Assembly (NCBI GenBank): GCA_904420215.1
Contig: CAJFUR010000004.1
Location: forward strand, 1-38,804
Direction: 5' to 3'
DNA from: an uncultured Eggerthellaceae bacterium
GTDB taxonomy: Bacteria; Actinomycetota; Coriobacteriia; Coriobacteriales; Eggerthellaceae
DNA length: 38,804 nt
Position numbers and translations under genes: made by a program. Within the stretch, counting starts at the first letter, position 1. Each line of letters opens with the position of its first letter. Below the pieces are notes generated by a model that saw nothing but the letters and a program-made list of their open reading frames with translations, ran no database searches and was not told where the DNA came from. Below, piece after piece: positions 38,547 to 38,804 of the stretch.

Positions 38547-38804
38547 ATGTCTGAAAACGTGCAGGCGGCCTCCGCCGCTGGGACGCAGGTGGCTCGGAAT
38601 GGGGGCGCGGCCCCCGCGAAGCGCGCAGGCCAGGGAGGGCGCGGCCTGACCGTCGGCATCGGCGTGGGCGCGGTGCTCGCGGTGGTGGGCATCGCCCTTT
38701 GGGTCATGCAGCTTGCGGGCGGCATGGGCCAGACGGCCATGCGCAACCTCGATTCCTGGGGCCTCTACATCACGTGCTTCATGTTCTTCGTGGGCCTCTC
38801 GGCC
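38547..38804 (+). CDS. NrfD/PsrC-type membrane anchor (operon D), cut by window end
   Basis: The first 86 codons of a paralogue of 21379-22710. It starts MSENVQAASAAG, identical to the operon B protein, then a shorter Ala/Gly linker (22 residues fewer), then the first membrane segment GVGAVLAVVGIALWVMQLAG and the start of the next around MFFVGLSA. AAAAGGAGG leads the ATG. The rest lies beyond the window. Confidence 0.88.
   Translation, partial: MSENVQAASAAGTQVARNGGAAPAKRAGQGGRGLTVGIGVGAVLAVVGIALWVMQLAGGMGQTAMRNLDSWGLYITCFMFFVGLSA

Noticed and set aside
1-38804. CRISPR array, prophage or insertion sequence
   Set aside because: No regularly spaced repeats with unique spacers, no transposase or integrase motifs and no phage structural genes were found; the repeats are short tandem or inverted units.

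Overview
The window reads as a chromosomal piece of a high-GC anaerobic actinobacterium, most likely a gut Coriobacteriia/Eggerthellaceae member (Eggerthella, Gordonibacter or a relative). The reasons are high GC with Shine-Dalgarno-led GTG/TTG/ATG starts, several Tat-exported molybdopterin oxidoreductases close together, a membrane-spanning LuxR regulator beside one of them, and a citramalate route to isoleucine. This assignment is inferred from gene content; no rRNA or other taxonomic marker is present. No transposase, integrase, CRISPR array, tRNA or rRNA was seen.

Layout. (1) 381-4265: an envelope cluster of a VTC/polyphosphate-polymerase-domain protein, a DUF4956 membrane protein and a beta-helix Cthe_2159-type lipoprotein. 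(2) 4992-11799: a 12-TM LuxR regulator, then operon A: a catechol-dehydroxylase-like Mo enzyme, a four-cluster ferredoxin, a TorD-like chaperone and a b-type cytochrome anchor. (3) 12269-17548: housekeeping genes: ilvE, cimA, a YerC/TrpR-like regulator, a flavodoxin-like oxidoreductase, a NUDIX hydrolase, and a small heat shock protein under a perfect CIRCE element. (4) 18272-22710: operon B, a DmsA-type Mo enzyme, FeS subunit and NrfD anchor. (5) 23368-24000: a decayed MntA/HepT-like toxin-antitoxin locus. (6) 24261-31375: cassette 1, an NrfD-like protein, GntR regulator and SPFH/band-7 protein, followed by operon C (Mo enzyme, FeS subunit, b-type cytochrome). (7) 31411-31593: a PIN-toxin remnant. 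(8) 31966-38804: cassette 2, again NrfD-like, GntR and SPFH, followed by operon D (Mo enzyme, FeS subunit, NrfD cut by the window end).

How the genes fit together. Each Mo operon encodes an exported catalytic subunit with a Tat signal, a DmsB-type electron-transfer subunit, and a membrane anchor of either NrfD or cytochrome b type. This would pass electrons from the menaquinone pool to an exported terminal reductase. The NrfD-like/GntR/SPFH trio occurs twice, each time directly upstream of a Mo operon. Operons B, C and D, but not A, share upstream DNA signals: TTGTCATA/TATGACAA half-sites (as long inverted repeats in C and D) followed by a near-palindrome of the form rGAATyCGGCCGrTTCTGA. The repeated trio plus the shared operator is the best candidate in this window for an undescribed system: a regulated respiratory cassette with its own membrane scaffold.

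Non-coding stretches carry many local repeats: tandem units of 25, 33, 39 and 46 bp, REP-like hairpins and strong terminators.
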